From positions 59,887,864-59,951,863 of the forward strand of contig CM064876.1 in the NCBI GenBank assembly GCA_032719365.1: a stretch of 64,000 nt of DNA, given 5' to 3'. Positions 59,229 to 64,000 of this stretch are shown piece after piece. The notes under the pieces were generated by a model. It worked only from the letters and a program-made list of their open reading frames with translations, ran no database searches and had not been told where the DNA came from. This stretch comes from Prinsepia uniflora (taxonomy: Eukaryota; Streptophyta; Magnoliopsida; Rosales; Rosaceae). How positions within the stretch are numbered: the stretch's first letter is position 1; each line of letters starts with the position of its first letter. Both the position numbers and the translations under genes were made by a program.

Positions 59229-61065
59229 AATTTCGTCCCCGAAATTCCAACTATCCGTATTCCACAACTACCTCGTGGAAAACAATTGGCCACACATCAC
59301 GTGTACACATGTACACCCACTAGCCAACACAGAATTCGTCTGCACTGAGACGTCACATCACAGATGCACGTCGTACTGACTACACTCGACCACCCCGAGT
59401 GAAAATGAATCACCAGAAATTGGCAATGTCGTCACTAAGCTGACTCCTTCAGCCTGACGGCCCCACGTAGTCACTAATGCGCCCTGACATCCGCTCTCAT
59501 AGAGAGTCACCAAAACTCACTTGTCAGTCCATGCCGACACTACAAGTCAAACTGTCACCACCAAGCTTTACCACGCTAGTAAAGCGCCAATCAGTAACAA
59601 ATCAGTGACAACACATCATACTACAACGTCCGTCAATGTAGCACAAGATCAACAACACGATCTCCCCCCGCAGGGCAAACTCAATCCTACGACAAATACC
59701 AACAGCAGTATCCACAACTGTCACCCCCTCAGCGATCCCAGATGCTGGTAAGGTCACGACAAGGTAACATCTCGCCGCAAAGCAACTTGCGGTCACACTA
59801 ACCACCAACTCACTCATCCTGAGTATATGCATACCGTCATCACACTCAAACAGACGGTGTAACTGGAACACATTGAACACCAGCCTAGCAGTGATCACAC
59901 AACTCAACACTAGAGTTATTCTAGCCAACCATGGCTAAGAGCACCTGCTCAAACAATCACTGAAATCATCAGAATCACTCTGCCCAGTGCATCGTGTTCA
60001 ATGTCCAGTTCACGTTCACAACCCATCCAATGGTATCAGGATTAAGCCGACTACTAACATGTTCACCAACGTACTACTGGTATAACCCGTATACCGTCAC
60101 CCGACACCACAAGTCTGCAAAGTATCGTACCCCAAACCATAAACAAGGTACATACATCTATCCATTGACAAGACTACAATCACCTAGGTCATAGCCAAAC
60201 ACGTTCCAACACTGGAGTCCATTTGCTCAAACCAGCAAGAGACAAATCGAAACCTCCACCCATCAACTAGTTCCAATTCCAAATCCGAATCCGTAATTTC
60301 GTAAGAAATCCCGAATCCGAACCCACACATCACATTTTTAATTCATGTCCAAATCCGAATCCGAAATCATTATTCCGTAAGCTAGCATTTGGAATAATCA
60401 TTCCGTACCCAAATCCAGTATTCCACTTTCAAGTTCTAAAATCGAATCCTGAATCGTCACCCAGAAATTCGATTCCAAAACCCGAAATCTCGTTCACGTC
60501 CACTCGGACACACCAAAACCGAACCTATCGGTTACCCATTCATTATACTCGGTAGACTTCATAAGGAAGCCAATCCAGCAACCACACGGTTAAGGTTGAC
60601 AAAATCCGACCACTTCGGAAACCTACTCACTCGTGTAATATACCACAAAGGGCCCCACTTCGAAAAGAAGTTCAGTCCCGTCATTTACGACTCACATACC
60701 GGAGTAAGAGTGACAAACTCTCTACCCAACTGGATTATCAGGATTACGGTCCAGATCCATCACGACGTCAGCTGACCATGAACATCACGATCCTAGATTG
60801 TCACAATGCCCAATGTCCATGACATCACAAACCCGATCCACCTAGGGAAAACCAAGGATGATCCCAAAACGATAACACCAATATTCATCCCCAGGTCAAG
60901 TTTATTCTGGGCCCAACACGCCCATCTACAAACCAGACTGTTAACAAAAACAACCATCCGGACCCACAGTAGTCCGACACACCCAAAACACCTGATACAA
61001 TATTACAACACAAATGGACAAGACAAACCATTTACAAGGTATCACGAAAACATGTATCAATACAA
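59229..61065. other. Non-coding internal part of element E
   Basis: About 1.8 kb between gag and the purine tract with no domain I can recognise. It is homologous, in inverse, to the 3' half of the internal region of element B, which shows descent from a common deletion derivative or recombination between them. Confidence 0.7.
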
Positions 61066-61919
61066 TTATTCTGACCTACGGTCAAGTCGATCGGGGCAGT
61101 TCCTTCGCAAATGTCCAAGTTTCCTACAAAAGTGACAAGTGGCAGTGCTGAGGCGACTTGCCCCACCACGCCGCTTACTTGTTGACTGGGTTGAAGTTCC
61201 ATCCGAATGAACACCCACCGAGGGTTGCGACACAAGAGTATGAAGGCTAACTCGCTTCGATGTTTCCTGACTTATCTGTTCAGTATCCTGACGCTCTCGG
61301 CGTCGTCTAGAGCCCAAAGATTGTTCTGGCACAGGTAAAATAGTAGCCTCCACTCGGATAGCAGCATCCGATAACTCCCTCAGGGTAGAATACGAGTCAA
61401 CAGTTACAGCACCCCGTAACTCATTCCTCAATCCCTGCTCAAACCTTCGACACTTATCCTCCTCAGTAGCCACATACAGAGGAGCGAACTGGATAGGTGC
61501 AAAAATTGCTGTTCATAATCGACCACTGACCGATTCCCTTGCTGCAATTGGAGAAACTCAACCTCCTTAGCGTTCCGAAATGAGCGAGGATAAAACTGAT
61601 CCAAAAATCGCTCTCGGAATGCATCCCATGCCAAGGTACGGGCATCCCAGCCAGTCAACTGCAAACTATGCCACCACCTGTAAGCATAGCCATCCAAAAG
61701 AAAAGTGGCTAAGGGTACCATGTCCTCCAGGGGACATATCATAACCTCAAAAATCCTTTCCAATCGAGTAAGCCAATCTTCGGCACCATCCGGGCCTGAA
61801 TCACCACGAAACACAGTGGCTCCCAACCGTCGAGCTCGCTCAATATCTGGGCCTTTACTAACACTACTCTCGCCCCTCCCATCTTCAGACCGTGTACGGG
61901 ACGCACGACTCGGAGGCAT
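61066..61919 (-). pseudogene. Gag of element E (one frameshift)
   Basis: It starts at ATG 61919 (MPPSRASRTRSEDG). The gag domain has a GAEDWLTRLERIFEVM segment, LLDGYAYRWWHSLQLTGW, FRERFLDQFYP and DYEQQFLHLS. Near 61490 a one-base indel shifts the frame; gag then continues as EEDKCRRFEQGL, LRELSDAAIRVEA, a basic linker (RRRRER), and an intact zinc knuckle CHFCRKLGHLRRNC (CX2CX4HX4C) before the stop at 61066. Otherwise the frame is free of stops. Without the shift it would be about 285 residues. Gag would package the element RNA; pol functions must come from elsewhere. The shift could be a mutation or a sequencing error. Confidence 0.9.
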
Positions 61920-61947
61920 GACGAATCAACAGAAATCAAGAACCAAA

Positions 61948-61960
61948 TGCTCTGATACCA
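61948..61960 (-). promoter_or_regulatory. Primer-binding site of element E (tRNA-iMet type)
   Basis: On minus TGGTATCAGAGCA, three bases from the LTR end at 61964. Confidence 0.9.
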
Positions 61961-61963
61961 ATT

Positions 61964-64000
61964 TGACAGGACCCGTCCCAACTGGACGTCAAAAACCGTA
62001 CCCGGTCCTGCTCCCGTCTGACAAGTCAACTAAAGGTCCGAAACTCCCTTTTAGTGCTTGCCAGACAAGGGATGTTTGCGCGGATTTCTGCTGCTGTCAC
62101 TGCCTCACGATCAGTCCCGAACGTCGTACCACGGCCTGGAGGGTCACAAAACAGAAATGGTGTGAGTGGACAAAAATGAACTCTTTATAAAAACATTTAT
62201 CAAAATACATTCTTACCCTCCAGTTTTCACAAACTTGCATGCATATCGTAAAACATGAGTGACCGATAAAATTAAAACATATTTTCCCATGGTCCATAAA
62301 ACTCATGTTCACCAAATCAGTTCATGCTATAAAACATCAAATCCCGGCTCTCAGGCCAAACCATATGAAAACATAATCACTGGCCACAAAGACCAAAAAC
62401 CCGTACTCAATACCAGTACGTCATCACAACAACATCAATCAGCACTAATAACCAGTGCACAAGAAATATATCAATCCAATCAATCCGCACTACTCACAAG
62501 TGCATAAAATATCACAATCACATCTGCACTACTCAAAAGTGCAAAATCAATCAAACTGCACTACTCACAAGTGCTGCACTACGCGTAGGCCAACATCCAG
62601 TCACTCTCTCGGGAATAAACACCTCTGGGCTCAACCCCCTCGGGCTCAGTCACCTCTGGGCGAACACATCACCAGGATCAGACACCTCCAATTGGTACAT
62701 CCAGGCTCAGTATCATCCGAGAAGCTGACTAGCATAGGATCGACTCCGGATCCTACAATCACATCCCCCAAGCTCCGGTCGTCTGGGTAATCCCCCCAAG
62801 CACCGACCGTCTGGGAATATCACAATCACAATGAAAACCATCCCGGGAATTACATCCCAAAACATTTCAATCAAATCTTGACTTCATACCAAGTCAAGGT
62901 CATTCTCAACTGGGTCTCAAGCCCCAAATACCACACATAAACCGTTAAAATCACATTTAAATCAATAGAATAATCCGGAAATCATCATTGACTCACCTAC
63001 CAAGTCAAAACATCATTTTAGAAATCATTTAAACTCCGGGCCTAGCCCAAAATATCATTTGCACGTTCCTCGTAAAACGTGCCCAAAAGACTGATTAAAA
63101 TAATCATAAAATCTCAATAAATCATTAATTTCACAATTTCACAAGTGACTCCATATCCGAGTCCAAATCACTATTCACTTGGGTTCTCATGCCCAAAATA
63201 ACATTATCACGCAAATCCATGCGTTGCAACCTTCGTTGCCATTTTCACGTAAATCCACGAAATTGACCCTTGACTCATTCCCGAGTCACCACATCATTTT
63301 TCAATCCATGACTCAATAACCCGAGTTCAAACATTATTCTCAATCAATTTCAATCCCGGACTCATAAACCAAGTCCAAACATCATTTTTACCAAATTTCG
63401 TAATTTCTCGAAAATTGCCCAAAATAATAATATAATAATCATAAAACCGAGAAATTACCGGATTGAAACACAAATCATGCCCAAGCATATAAAATCATAT
63501 AATAAGGCATAAAAATCATATATGCATGCATCACGGTTAGAAAACAAAGTCCACTCACACACACCGTCCAAAACGGTCCGTTTCCGAGCTGCACGTTTTT
63601 CCGTAAAATCTGGAAATCACAACTCCTGTCCAAAATCATTATAGAGGGTTACTAACATCTCAAAATACAACATATAATTTCCCCCAATTTTTCCGGGATT
63701 TAAATACGTATTTTTAACGTAATACAAAACTTCGGATACGCGGAACATTAACGAAACAATATCCGATTTCATCGAAATCAACGTCAAAATGTTCGTTACA
63801 CTGAGGGGATCAAAAGTCATGTTGACCTCACCTTGAGACTAGGCCGGACGCGCCCCCACGTGCCGCCGTGAGTGGCTGCGCGTGAAATCCACGCGCCTGC
63901 TACAGTGTCACCGTCCAAACCCGTTTGTCTGTAAAACGGGCCATTTAACCCGCGAGGCGACCCGGTTCGTTTTCTGTCAATTCGACATTGATTCCACCAA
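61964..64000 (-). mobile_element. 5' LTR of element E, cut by the window end
   Basis: The first 2037 bp of the LTR on plus, TGACAGGACCCGTCCC onward, collinear with 55817-57853. The frame motifs are at 62160-62171 and 63549-63560. Ends and hairpin block match the 3' LTR. Confidence 0.95.

Larger units (their letters stand above)
55817..64000 (-). mobile_element. Element E: young gag-only element with 3.4-kb LTRs, cut by the window end
   Basis: On minus: 5' LTR (61964 to beyond 64000), PBS, gag, non-coding internal part, purine tract, 3' LTR (59211-55817). The internal region is only 2.75 kb and encodes gag but no protease, RT or integrase, matching the terminal-repeat-with-GAG type of non-autonomous element. 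In the stretch I compared, the two LTRs differ by about 2 percent, so insertion is recent. The 5 bp beyond the 3' LTR are TTGTA (55812-55816); the partner lies outside the window. Confidence 0.9.

Overview
The window is plant nuclear DNA, most likely from a eudicot. It contains one recognisable host gene, an Aux/IAA auxin-response repressor of the IAA19/IAA5 type (three exons on the minus strand, 25121-27953). Nearly everything else is LTR retrotransposon sequence of the Ty3/gypsy class. There are Tekay/Del-like elements with very large LTRs (about 2 to 3.4 kb), inserted into one another, and the remains of a Tat-lineage element. The species cannot be fixed from the sequence.

Layout. 1-161 is the edge of an LTR. 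162 to about 11290 is a decayed Tat-lineage element: gag and protease remnants on plus, no visible pol, a tandem array of a roughly 115-bp dimeric repeat, and a long antisense pseudogene resembling the 'putative gypsy type transposon' (Transposase_28) family with its own TATA box. It is broken by two solo LTRs (2982-5987 and 7728-9647) with target-site duplications (TSDs). 11291-13343 is AT-rich with one unidentified ORF. 13344 to about 23130 is a minus-strand gag-only element (H) with a solo LTR inside its 3' LTR and a truncated LTR inside its 5' LTR. About 23130-28880 is the gene island. 28880-51608 is a degenerate Tekay-like chromovirus (A, plus). It is split in RNase H by element B (31639-43617), which itself carries a solo LTR (C, 32705-35618), and split in integrase by solo LTR D (44940-48204). 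51609-55816 holds G-rich tracts, an unidentified ORF and a 130-bp dimeric tandem array. 55817-64000 is a young minus-strand element (E) with 3.4-kb LTRs around an internal region that codes only for gag.

Insertion order can be read from the TSDs and interrupted domains: A is older than B, B older than C, and D is later than A. No element is intact. A has two of its three reverse-transcriptase catalytic aspartates changed to asparagine. B has no recognisable gene. E and H carry only gag and would depend on proteins from another element.

The observation I think most worth following is a shared architecture in the LTRs of all these related families. Each LTR has long inverted termini, one or two hairpins just inside the terminus, and a 0.9-1.5 kb block bounded by an inverted repeat of GTGTGAGTGGAC / GTCCACTCACAC. 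In most copies that block is filled with small hairpins whose arm sequences differ but stay complementary. This looks like a selected RNA fold carried by the LTR. It is inferred by eye and needs a covariation test.
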